From Pseudogymnoascus destructans (taxonomy: Eukaryota > Ascomycota > Leotiomycetes > Thelebolales > Thelebolaceae): 64,000 nt of DNA. Made by a program: the position numbers and the translations under genes. The notes below the pieces were generated by a model that was given only the letters and a program-made list of their open reading frames with translations, ran no database searches and was not told the origin of the DNA. Shown one piece after another: positions 1-9,830 of the stretch. Location: positions 1,302,001 to 1,366,000 of the forward strand of contig NW_020167526.1 in the NCBI RefSeq assembly GCF_001641265.1, read 5' to 3'. The stretch's first letter is position 1. Every line of letters starts with the position of its first letter.

Positions 1-251
1 TTGTTACGGTTGTTACGGTTATTACAGTTATTACAGTTGTTACGGTTGTTACGGTTATTACAATTATTACAGTTGTTATGGGGATTACGGGTGTAGCCTT
101 AGCCACAAGGTTACAACCGCTAAGCAGACAACTGTATGTTATGAGGAATAGCCTCACCTTCCTTCCTTCTTCTTCTTCTTCTTCTCTCTTTAGATCCAAT
201 CTAGATTACTTTTCCTGGACTGGCATCATGACCTCTATGACCACCGTAACA
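1..251 (+). repeat. LTR of family A (left-truncated by window)
   Basis: The first 84 bases are 9-bp repeats of the TTGTTACGG / TTATTACAG type. Sequence similar to the LTR at 6846-7167 (opposite strand) follows, ending in CCGTAACA at 251. The full copy shows the family starts TGTTACG and ends GTAACA. The start of this copy lies outside the window, so its target duplication cannot be tested. It is best read as a solo LTR or the end of an element further left. Confidence 0.75.
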
Positions 252-559
252 AACACCACCACAGCGATGGTGTGCAGGTAGCGAGCGGGTAGCGAGCGCG
301 GTCATACTGTGGATAGAATGGGCTGGGAAAGAGGGATAGGCAGAGACTTGGATTTAGGAGGACTTAGCAGGGGCGTTATACTGACGGCATCAACACTGCA
401 CAGCGTAAGGGGCGTGTTGGAACTACGTTCCTAGATGTACGCTGCACAGTGTAGCTTGTATACTGGCAATATGTATATATAGGGCTTCGCACCCATAGTT
501 TACTCAATCAAGTCGTCAAACTCCAATTATGTGTTCAACAATTCTGTACCCCAAACTGT

Positions 560-1010
560 CTGATGGGTATCATAAATGAGGGAGAACTCAATCAGCAGTG
601 TCCGAACGTTAAAGAACATGGAAAGAGTCGCCATCAGCTCAACCATGTTACACTCATGCGACATGTTACGCGACCAGCTTACTACTGTGAAGAAATGAAG
701 ATTCATGGAGCCAGAGGAGCATTATTCAAGGTCAAGTTACCTGCATTTGACTACACCATCGCTGCAAAAGGCACAGGAGTAGAGTGTGCCAGAGATCTTA
801 TATGAATCAAAAATGTACCATCGCCTCCTTCCACTACAAGGGGAAGTGCCTGTCTGTGAATCTAGGGGATATGAAAGTAGACAGCCTATTATACTACGCA
901 GGTGCTGTCCGTATTGTCCGTATGATATTTCTAAGCTTTGGAGGTTTTCTGTTACGATAGCCAATCTCACGAGCTATCGCCGACGACGCTATCTGTGGTC
1001 TACATGCTAT
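560..1010 (+). pseudogene. decayed fungal kinase-like protein fragment
   Basis: Three frames must be joined to read one protein-like string: HGARGALFKVKL (from about 705), then YESKMYHRLLPLQG (about 805-845), then a stretch with YYAGAVRIVRMIFLSFGG (about 890-945). This order resembles a lineage-expanded family of protein-kinase-like fungal proteins (HGA..ALFKVRL, YRRLxxLQG, HMMFLSW). That match is from memory of the family, not a search. Stops and frameshifts interrupt it, and the kinase catalytic loop is not visible. It is a dead fragment. Confidence 0.5.
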
Positions 1011-3104
1011 AAACAGGGTGCGGTACTCGGAAGTCCATCACCAAATTGGAAACGGAGCTGGTCTTATGAGGAAGGGAAGCAGTATAGAAAGGACAGCAAG
1101 AGGACACCTTCATCAGAGATACGTCAAGCTAAGACGGAGCTAGCGAGATTGGTGGGCAAAGGGGGTAGTTTGATATAGCATAAGCCACACATCTCTCATC
1201 ACGATATTTCAAGTCGACCCTTGGCCATGGCGACAACGGAGATAAAAAAGAGACATCGGGAAGTGGAGACGTGGGAAGCGACATGGAACTTTCTGTAAAT
1301 ATAGCTGCCATGGGAAGGATCATAGAGAGCGGATTGAGCTATTCGGGAAGAATTAAAGGGGCTTCTCAGTATACAAATGGAGTACGAATGTAGAATATCT
1401 TCCGAATTATCCCACCTCAACTTCACGAATAGCCATGGAAAGCAGCACGTCTTCAGTCAGCCTACAGTATGTATTGCCCTAGAGGTACCTACACTGAAAG
1501 CTGATAGAATGACCGGGCCTTTTAATAGTCAACTTGCCAGCAGGATTAGAAGTCCCAGTTGAAGGTCCCGTTTCTTAGGCACTACTTGATTTTCGCCATG
1601 TCTGTATCAGCGCTGGGAACAGCACATTTGCAGCAGACTAAGCTCAGCACAAAGGCTGTGGAACCAATCGCAGACTGGCTTTCAACGTTGCCGTTTACTC
1701 CAGCGGAAGTGGAGTTTGACACCTTAAACCATCCGCAGTTGAAGGCCAAGATGACTCCTCTCCTCACTGAAGGTACACCGCACAATACACACTGAGTTAT
1801 AGAGGAATAATAGGTATGTTAATATCTATGAAAAACGCGTGTCCTCCTGGTTACCATTTATTTATTATTTATTAATAGCACACCCCATTTCACGATATCC
1901 ATAGCAAACCCACGTTTTGTGAGAGGGTGTGTGCATGATATTAATAAAGAGCAGACATATAGCAACTTGGAGAACGTGCGTTTTCATGGGTATTGTGATT
2001 TATAATGATGTGATACGCTGATTGCAACTTCAAAATACGTAGACAGCCTTACCCCGCCCTATATGCTATATCCCCACTCCATGTCATGGCTTACTGTCTT
2101 ACAACAATATCATCGCAGACACGAGGGTTTCGTTTCGTGGTGCTTACTGAGAAAGACGGAGCAGATTTCTACCCCTCATTCTTCATGTACGAAGGTGTAA
2201 ACAAAATATCCTCATGTCATTCTACAAACCACAAAATACCGAGGATTCTCAAGTTTTGAAGTTGTCATGCATAGCATATATATGTATGTTAAAGACACGG
2301 CACGGCATGACTTTAACGTGCTTGGATACCCCTCATTTCCTCAATGAAGCAGGTGTTAATCTATATTCCCATCCTCAACATCCCTCTATTGGTTAAACCC
2401 TGAGGGTTGGTCATCATTAGCACGGCTCGCACGAGGGGGAAAGGGGAAGGCGGCCAAGGCCACCAATCGCTTAGGGCCAATGCATGTTTACCCCATGGGG
2501 AAATGCCGCCCGCATGGCCCGCACGGGAATAGATCACCGGGATTCCAGCCCCGCAATTACAGGGGTGTGATCACTATTATGCTTATTGTAATGGGGACAC
2601 CATGATCCACGCTGCATTGACAGTGACAAGTGACAATCTCTTGTGCCGTCTTCCAAACGAGTCAGAAAATAATGACAAGCCTCAGACAAGATCTACGTTC
2701 TCGACTGACTTCAGACGGCTTCATCGACAGAGGCCTTTGGTGGTACTGGGGCGGAGGAGGCGAGACTGACAATCCGGTGAGGGGTTCATCCATCTACGCG
2801 CTCGACGACATCTTGGACTGTAGCGGCGGCGCCAAAATAAATATGCAGCGACAATATCTCGGAGCAGTAGCGGACGGGATTCATGCCCAATGCGTCTTAC
2901 CAGCCAGGGCGTAGGCGACATGCTGAGCACATGTTTGCTGAAGACGAAGTTTATTATGCAACAACACGACGAGCACATGAAGATGAGGCCTCGGCATTAA
3001 TAACTATTTAATGGAGTCGATAATCCTCTGTATTAATCTCCATCAACCAGCATCACTCTCAATCATCATCAACTACCACAATCAACAACCCACCACCAAC
3101 CAAC
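1011..3104. other. non-coding, no recognisable gene
   Basis: Only short unsupported open frames occur here (for example 1559-1795 and 2630-2914), with no recognisable domain and no convincing intron structure. The last 100 bases contain a CA/TC-rich stretch (ATCAATCATCAACCACC-like) typical of a fungal promoter and leader just before the HsbA-like gene. Confidence 0.5.
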
Positions 3105-3641
3105 ATGAAGTTCTCCACCCCCCTCTTCGTCCTGGGCTTCGCCCTCACCGCCACCGCCTCCCCCCTCGAGGTCCGTGATCTCACTACCTTCAAGACCATC
3201 ATCGCCAACATCCAAGCCGACGCCGACGCCCTCGACGTAGCCGTCAAGGCCTACACCAGCGGTGGCGGAGCCAGCGTCCAAGCCGCCTCCGACAAGCTCG
3301 TCGCCACCATCAACGCCAGCGTCACCGCCGCCAACGCCCAGCCCGTCCTCAGCGACGTTGACGCCCTCGGTCTCATCAGCTCCGTCAACACCGCCAACGA
3401 CCACGTCACCATCGTCGTCAACGACACGATCGCCAAGAAGAACGCCTTTGTGGCGAACTGCCTTGGCCCAGCTGTCCTCGCGGATTTCCAGGCCCAGCTG
3501 ACGGGTGCGAAGGCGCTGGCTACGGTTGTTACTGCTAAGGTGTCGACTCTTCTGAAGCCGGTTGCTGCGCAGCTTGCGGGCAAGATCACGGCGAACATCC
3601 AGCGTGGTTTTGATGCTTACACCGGTGTTGCTGGGTGTTAG
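3105..3641 (+). CDS. secreted HsbA-like hydrophobic surface-binding / cell-wall protein
   Basis: A single-exon ORF of 178 codons. It starts with a classic signal peptide: MKF, a hydrophobic run, then TATASPLEVRD, with cleavage likely after ASP or just before LEVR. The mature part is almost entirely helical and Ala/Val/Asp-rich (IIANIQADADALDVAVKAY, LVATINASVTAANAQPVL). This is the pattern of the HsbA / galactomannoprotein family (about 170-190 aa), so the length fits. Such proteins bind hydrophobic surfaces or the cell wall and can recruit cutinases; that role is from the family. Codons are strongly C/G-ending, unlike the surrounding repeats. The ATG follows a CA-rich leader. It is the only healthy host gene in the first 17 kb. 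Confidence 0.88.
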   Translation: MKFSTPLFVLGFALTATASPLEVRDLTTFKTIIANIQADADALDVAVKAYTSGGGASVQAASDKLVATINASVTAANAQPVLSDVDALGLISSVNTANDHVTIVVNDTIAKKNAFVANCLGPAVLADFQAQLTGAKALATVVTAKVSTLLKPVAAQLAGKITANIQRGFDAYTGVAGC

Positions 3642-3739
3642 ATAAATAAAAATGAGATGGGGGGATGGTTTAAATAGAGTAGATATCTATCAACTACATG
3701 TTTACTCTTCGGACGGATGTGTTTTGCTTGGTGACTTGT

Positions 3740-4949
3740 GATGTGGGGTATAACTATTCATATTTAGTCCCCGGCAGATGGATCACTGTCACATACGACC
3801 ATAGACTCAAGAGAATTGGGCATCCCGTCCGCTCTGCCACACACAAGCTTGCGTATCCTCTGGATAATAGTCTCAATCGTGCCAATAGGCATAGCGGTCT
3901 TGCCCTGGTCGCAGTATCGGTGTCCAGGAAAGACGGATTCGTCCGTAGGGATGAACACAACCTCTTTATGATTCAAATTTGCATTCCATTCGTCAGCTAG
4001 GCTCGAAATCTTTGCATTAATATTGACAGATAGTTGGTTAAACCTGTTCCGGAGTGGCTGCGTTAGGTACTCTCCATAGTAATACCAGCCTAACATTCCA
4101 ACCCAAAATCGGTCTTTGTCGCAAGTTTGGTCAGAAATTTGGAGAAACTGAGGATATCCTGTTTGATAGATAACGAATTGAGGCCGTGTTGCCTTCTCGA
4201 ATGGCAGTCCGAACAGAAAATAGAAGGTTACGAATCTTAACGTCCTTTAGGAGTGCCTCGGCGCAGATAGTTGAGTGGCGCAATCAGGATCTTTTGTATA
4301 GCCAACAATACATGTCTCGACAATAGGACCAAAGTTGAAATCGTTCCCGATAATAGATAATGTCGCCAAATCCGAGTCCTGAGGATACCATTTTTCGAGT
4401 TGGGCGGCAGGTTTGAACATATCGTTGACAACATCGCCGCTGCAGGGAAGAGGTTGGAAGTTAATTCCGTGGTTGGCAAGGAGCCTAAAGTTCGAGTTTA
4501 AGAACCATGGGTAACCTCCTGTTCTCCGCAGGCATTTGTCCGTATCAGGATTGTCTGCCACCTGCACCGATACCTGCGGCGTACGAATCCCCGAATGCAA
4601 CCCAGCCGTTCCTTACAGGTGGTGGATTTGCTGTCACGTCGATAGAATATGAACTGTCGAGATATGCTGCGATGACACTCGACCATGGATATTGGCTGCC
4701 TTGTAAGTTAGAAGTGGCCATGATGATTTCGTTGTGCTCGTTGCTAATTGCTGGACCGGGAGCGAAAAACCACACCGCAAGCTCAGTCTTTAAAAAAACT
4801 ATAGGTCTAGGGATAGGAGAGGCGCTTATATTCTCGCCCAGTGCTATGATAGACGCAGACGTGGCAATAGGTGGTCCCTCGGAATATGTTAGGCTCGGCA
4901 TGGGGTTTTTAAGAGTCAGGGTCAGAACAAGGCTGACGACTGATGGCAA
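3740..4949 (-). pseudogene. SGNH/GDSL hydrolase pseudogene
   Basis: Read on the minus strand, the block-I motif VAFGDSYAAGIGAG lies at about 4555-4600. It is followed one frame away by DTDKCLRRTGGYPW (about 4500-4545), then GNDFNFGPIVETCIVG, and further downstream TDESVFPGHRYCDQGK. These are the blocks of fungal extracellular SGNH esterases (catalytic Ser in GDS; Asn in GND). Frame changes are needed at about 4553, at about 4260 and at about 4215, so no continuous protein can be made. The upstream part (4610-4949) has a hydrophobic stretch and may be the old N-terminus. It is a relic of a host gene, not a transposon gene. Confidence 0.72.
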
Positions 4950-5284
4950 GAGCGTCCTGGCTGTATAGACGGTAATGATGCGAGACTAGCAATATCATTT
5001 AATGCTGCAGAACTATCAAAGCAAAGATAAAAACGCACAAGAACAAAGCTTCCAAATTAACACAAAAGCCTTCAGCCAGTTATGGAGATGCAACAAACTG
5101 GTAATCTTGAACTATGGACGAATCACGAGTAGCCCTATAGAAGCTGTGGAACAATATCCGTAGGATCCGTGGCAGTAGGTAGAGAATATAAACTGAAAAT
5201 ATAGTCATGAAGCAGTAGGGCCCAAAGTGATAATTTTGTAATGCATATTCTTATAATTGAAGCTATTCTAACTACTATATATAT
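4950..5284. other. non-coding
   Basis: A+T-rich sequence with no open frame or family similarity that I can see. It ends at the TATAT target duplication of the solo LTR that follows. Confidence 0.5.
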
Positions 5285-5653
5285 TGTAAGGATGCCTCCT
5301 TACCTAGATACTCGAAGAACCTGCCTCAGAGCTGTTACAGTCACTACAAGCATGAAATCTGACTCGGTGTGGTTTCGAACCAGTAGAGGAGCACATAGCG
5401 AGTTACAGCATGGGGGACGGTAAGGGTGTAGGGTTCAGGGTCGATGCCGACCTGTTGCGGTGGAAGGTTCAGGGCTAGGGTTGGGATAACCAAGTCGGGC
5501 CCATTTCGGGTACTTAAGGAAACAGACTCAACGGGGTTCCCCCTTCATCTTTTTTGTATCCTTCATAGTAGACCTATAGGATAGCATCCGTTTAGCCTCC
5601 GACTCGCACTCTCATATGCTATTACTGTGAGCTTGGTGCCCTGTGTCCTTACA
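5285..5653 (+). mobile_element. solo LTR, family B, copy 1 (369 bp)
   Basis: It begins TGTAAGGATGCC and ends GTGTCCTTACA, an 8-bp terminal inverted repeat (TGTAAGGA / TCCTTACA). It is flanked by a 5-bp duplication, TATAT (5280-5284 and 5654-5658). The right half (about 5500-5653) is nearly identical to copies at 12,120, 46,557 and 56,834. It has no coding capacity. TG..CA ends and a 5-bp duplication are LTR hallmarks; a small non-autonomous element with such ends cannot be excluded. Confidence 0.88.
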
Positions 5654-5860
5654 TATATATACTGTTACGGGCTCTATTTCTGTGCCTGTTCGCGGCTCGG
5701 ATCCTGAAACCCTCCTGGTTTCCCTAGAGCTTCAGAATCGAAGCTTTAGAACCAGAAGATCCAGTATCCAGAGGATCATGAAGCTGGCTGACACAGCTTC
5801 GGTATCAGGGCCCTGATCCCTGCTTCCGGGCCGAGAATTCAACAGAAGCGAATAACGATA

Positions 5861-6500
5861 TTACCATGGCCCTAAATGCCTGTTCATCCCTTTGCCATCG
5901 TACCCCGATGTTTGCGACATAGCAATTCTGTCCTTCGTAGCAATTTCCACCCTCTTTGCCCAAGACTGCAAAATCCTGCTGGAGTAAAGTTGCCACAGCT
6001 TTGGCATCAACTTCACATCTTGCGTACAGTACAATGCCATCTCCTCTTGTAGCGGTCTCTTGTTAAACACCTCGTATGAACCGCCGAGCTCAGGGGCGAA
6101 TAGCCGCTTGCCCTTGCTTTTCTCTGCTACCCATTGTCGTTTCTCAGATGCTGCCATACAGCTTGAGAGGCCTTTAAGACAATGTCTAGAGTACATCCGA
6201 GTTGCTAATTATGAAAGTCTTCTTTGATGTACGGAATGACTCAGATGCGCTGTTCAGCCACTTTGGCATCAAGTTAGCATGTATTCAGGATAGTATTTGA
6301 CTAGTATCACCCGCTGTAGTGAAGGTATCACCTTTGAGTATGTGGACGTCAACCAGATAAGTCTTGTCACATGGCGGGATGAGGATTTGAAGAATTGAGA
6401 CAGAGCCCAGTCTACAAAGATTTACCCCTTCAATGTCGATATAAATAGAAGGAGGGCTTTCTGGAAGGCCAAGGAGAGAGTCAACGAGGTGAGAAACAGC
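5861..6500 (-). pseudogene. 3'-5' exonuclease (DnaQ/RNase D-like) pseudogene with inverted middle
   Basis: On the minus strand 6480-6300 reads PPSIYIDIEGVNLCRLGSV..ILQILIPP..TYLVDVH, the Exo I region (DxEG). 6200-5861 reads KRLFAPELGGSYEVFNKRPL, then YCTQDVKLMPKLWQLYSS and RIAMSQTSGYDGKG, the end of the same family. The piece that should lie between them, KVFFDVRNDSDALFSHFGIK, is present at 6214-6290 but on the plus strand. So a segment of about 90 bp is inverted inside the gene. The family is a fungal exonuclease-domain protein, often multicopy. The gene cannot be functional as it stands. Confidence 0.8.
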
Positions 6501-6845
6501 CTAAGTTAAGCTTAGTGATAGGAAATTCAAAAAGTTCGAAAGGTCCATAGCGTCTGATATATGACCAGCTTGTTGTACTCGAGTATATAAGTCATTTAGA
6601 ACAGGAAGTGGGTGTATAGGAAGCTGTATTGAGCATAAAAGAATTGTGCTTTTTCGAAAGCAATTGTAGATAGTCATATTTTTAACGTCAGTGAATTGCA
6701 AAGCGTATTGTCATTGTTTTGATTGGATCCAGGTTGTTGCTAAAAGATTTGAGCATGAACTGGAGCCATTGCCGATGATAATAGCCTTTTAAAGAGGCTA
6801 TAATACTTGATCAAGAGGTTGATATCGACTGGTCACATTTGGAGG

Positions 6846-7167
6846 TGTTACAATGGTCACGGAGGTCAAGAAGCCAGTCCGGAGAATAATAAGCTAGATT
6901 GAATCTAAGGAGAGAAGAAGAAGAAGAAGGAAGAGGAAGGAAGGTGAGGCTATTCCTCGTAATATACAGTTGTCCGCTTAGCGGTTGTAGCCTTGGTGGC
7001 TAAGGCTGCACCTGTAACAACTGTAACAACCATAACAACCATAACAACCATAACAACCATAACAACCATAACAACCATAACAACCATAACAACCATAACA
7101 ACCATAACAACCATAACAACCATAACAACCATAACAACCATAACAAGCTGTAAGCTATATCGTAACA
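6846..7167 (-). mobile_element. solo LTR, family A (322 bp) with internal 9-bp minisatellite
   Basis: Read on the minus strand it begins TGTTACGATATAGC at 7167 and ends CATTGTAACA at 6846. A 5-bp target duplication flanks it (GGAGG at 6841-6845 and 7168-7172 on the plus strand). Removing LTR and duplication rejoins the pogo transposase reading (..WLPP / ..VTSRYQPLD). A perfect or near-perfect array of a 9-bp unit fills 7020-7145. Confidence 0.92.
7020..7145. repeat. 9-bp minisatellite inside LTR A
   Basis: About 13-14 head-to-tail copies of ATAACAACC (plus strand) lie inside the LTR. The copy at the window's left edge carries the same kind of array with a diverged unit (TTGTTACGG / TTATTACAG), so array length and unit are both changing between copies. 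Long open frames on both strands here are products of the repeat and not genes. Confidence 0.95.
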
Positions 7168-8342
7168 GGAGGAAGCCAGATAATTCATATGTTTGGAGGA
7201 GGAGGCGTCGATGATATGGGCTGAGAAGTTATCCATTGTAAGCAGTATAGAATGTGACATACCAATATGAGTATAGAAAGCATTTAGTCAATCTGCCATA
7301 ACAAATTGATTCATCCAAGCCTTCTTATTCCACCTCCAAACCCCACCCATTGCCCCTACATCAACGTGTTGTAAAGCTAAAGGCTTTTTAGCCTTTCCAA
7401 TAAACCAAAGAGGAAATCGATCTGTTCCAGCAGCATTAACACAAATGGCTACTGATATGCGTGCTTTGTCCTTCTTCTGTCCTGGAATTGATTGTGTTGT
7501 AAAGCCCTTTGAAGGGCTCATCCTCCAGTAAAGCCCAGTCTCATCCATGTTGTAAATATTGTCCTCTAAAAACCCCCCCGCAATAGTTTGTATAGCCTTC
7601 ATTTGTTCTTCTGCAGTGACACCAATAGATCCAGCTTCACCATGTAGAGTTCGATATAATATATTATGCTGTTGTCGAAACTTTACGATCCATCCGTAGC
7701 TAAATTCTGGTGTAGGTAGTCCATGGTATTGTGGTAGCAGATAATCTTCACCTTTGATTGTAAGATTTCTGTAGTTGTAATGCCGCCACGCTCTTCAATA
7801 AGCCTCTGCCAGTCGTAAAGAGCAGCTTCTAATTCAGGCCAGGCGACAGCGCGGCGACGCTAAGCTTTAGAGCTGTTTGTTTCCAGAGTATTAGGAGTAT
7901 CGTCAAGGTCCAAAAATCGAGAGCTAAGGGATTCTGAGACTGTAGATTGGCTAAGTCGATGATTGTATTGCTCAAGGAACCACTGTATAGTGGCCTTTTG
8001 TGTAGGTTTCGGATGGTGAGATCGATGCCAGGTTTAGAGGGCTTTTCGCTGTTCGAGAGTCATAGAATAGAGCTTTTTCGAAGGCCTTTTGAAGGTATTC
8101 TAAGAGTAGTCCAGTAATTAGTTTAAGTTGATAATGGGGAAAAGGGACTCAATATCGTGTGTATCATGATTTGTATGACGAATGGAAGGATCCAAAGAAA
8201 GTTATCGAGTTATCCAGAAAATCGACTAATCGTGTATCGACTTAACGAGATAATACTGTACTGTGCTTCAGCTCACAGCACTTTAAAGCTTGAGGTAACA
8301 AGGCTCGAGCTATAATTGCTGAAACCAGCCACCTGCTCCACT

Positions 8343-9074
8343 TTGTAATGGTGGGTGCACCAGATGTAGCCACCCAAGGAAGGGGTGATTTTACTAAGAC
8401 AACACACTGTCTTAGGAAACAGAGCCAAAGGGTTGTAGCTTAGACTATTCCACAATGCAGCAATCAAATGTATGATGTAGTGGAGTGGTTTAGACAAGTT
8501 GTACAAATGTTGAGTCTGAGAACTCAGGGATAAGTCAGAGGTTAGTGCCTCACTGACTTTTCAGAAACAAGGAGTAACAAGATCAATGCTTGGAAGCTTG
8601 GAAAAGATGTGGAAGTATGTGATAGTCGATTTACTGTATTGTCTGCTTGCCCTTTCTTAAGGAAAGGGCAATCCTATTTATGCTAAAGGAGTGTAGTTCT
8701 CTCATTTTTGTAATGGTGGGTGCACCAGATGTGAGAATCTAGCCACCCAAGGAAGGGATGAATTTACTAAGACAACACACTGTCTTAGAAAACAGAGCCA
8801 AAGGGTCATAGCTTAGACTATTCCACAACGCAGCAATCAGGTGTGTGATGTAGTGAAGTGGTTCAGACAAGTTGCAACAAATGTTGAGTCTGGGAACTCA
8901 GGGGTAAGTCAGAGGTTAACACCTCACTGACTTTTCAAGGAGTAACAAGATCAATGCTTGGAAGCTTGGAAAAGACGTGGAAGTATGTGATAGTCGATTT
9001 ACTGTATTGTCTGCTTGCCCTTTCTTAAGGAAAGGGCAATCCTATTTATGCTAAAGGAATGTAGTTCTCTCATT
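8343..9074. repeat. two tandem ~365-bp direct repeats (LTR-like)
   Basis: 8343-8706 and 8707-9074 are closely similar copies. Each starts TGTAATGGTGGGTGCACC and ends near TAGTTCTCTCATTTT. Differences are scattered substitutions plus small indels (one unit has an extra GAGAATC near its start). No coding sequence is seen. The TG start and size fit two LTRs joined without an internal region, but I cannot identify a matching CA end or target duplication. Confidence 0.7.
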
Positions 9075-9736
9075 TTCCAAGACTTTCCATGACTTACCAG
9101 GCTTGGTAACTGTAGTCGACGTAAGAGAATCCCATAGAACCATCTCTTAGGTTCGTAGCCTATAGGAAGTAAAAGGAGGTCCAAGGTCAGAGTACCCCTA
9201 TAGACAAATTATGTCATAGACAAATTATGTCACAGACAAATTATGTCATAACTTAACCAATCTTGTGGGTAACTAAAGAGCGATGACATGTAATGAATCA
9301 TAGAGGTTCGTAGGAGCTTTTAGAGCTATTGTTCATGCTCCTAGGCCTCTAGTTGGTAGAGATATGTCATGTGGTAGTATGAGTGATGTCATGTAATGAA
9401 TCATAGAGGGTTGTAGAGATATGCTATGTGGTAATATCGGCCCAGGAGCGATGACGTGTAATGAATCATAGATGGTTGTAGCAATCGTTGAGTAGTATTG
9501 CTCTTGTTGTTGGTGTGATAAGCCAAAATATGTATAGTGACTTGTAGGTTTGAGGAGGAGATTTCTAAGCTTGCTCTTGAGTTTGATAGCAAACTGAGTG
9601 CAACGTATGTCAGTATGACACACTTCATAAACCATCGTCTTTCTGTCACGTGTTCCAGACTTGTACCAACAGGAGCACTTTCACATCTATAGTGCCGGAG
9701 ACGCAAGCGATTATTAGTTCAACTTGGTATCGAGTA
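9075..9736. other. repeat-rich non-coding stretch
   Basis: Two repeat families are visible. Three copies of a 16-bp unit AGACAAATTATGTCAT lie at about 9200-9250. Three copies of GATGACATGTAATGAATCATAGAGG or close variants begin at about 9282, 9385 and 9450, the last two in a longer repeated block with AGAGATATG.. and GGTAATAT/GGTAGTAT. Nothing protein-coding is recognisable. The segment ends at the TA that flanks the pogo element at 9737. Confidence 0.6.
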
Positions 9737-9830
9737 CAGTATAACCTTAGTGCGATATTCGATAGTCCAATATCCTCGGTAGTGCGATTTTGTTTCTGGA
9801 ACCAATTCAAAAACAATACAAAATATGATA

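Larger units (their letters stand above)
6530..8258 (-). pseudogene. pogo-type DDE transposon relic, carrying a solo LTR
   Basis: The minus-strand element starts at 8258 with CAGTATTATCTCG (the pogo terminal repeat begins CAGTAT), next to a TA at 8259-8260. The transposase reads from ATG 8063 (MTLEQRKAL): a helix-turn-helix part (QWFLEQYNHRLSQSTVSESL), then GEAGSIGV.., IYNMDETGLYW (first Asp), LLTMDNFSAH (second Asp) and, beyond the inserted LTR, SRYQPLDQ. Stops (two Gln-type codons now TAA/TAG) and frameshifts (for example about 7745) kill it. The solo LTR 6846-7167 splits the DDE domain. The transposon is cut off at about 6530, where the exonuclease relic begins. Confidence 0.85.

Noticed and set aside
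3069..3598. Minus-strand ORFs opposite the HsbA-like gene
   Set aside because: Shadows caused by C-ending codons; no features.
1..7167. One 7.1-kb transposon bounded by the inverted sequences at 1-251 and 6846-7167
   Set aside because: The right copy has its own 5-bp target duplication (GGAGG) and sits inside a pogo transposase that reads through when it is removed, so it is an independent solo LTR. The enclosed DNA includes host genes and another LTR.
6950..7260. Long open frames on both strands (Val-Met, Thr-Ile and Leu-Trp repeats)
   Set aside because: They are translations of the 9-bp minisatellite; a 9-bp unit without stops is open in several frames.
8343..9074. CRISPR-like repeat array
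   Set aside because: Two ~365-bp direct repeats in a eukaryotic genome; no short regularly spaced repeats or cas genes.
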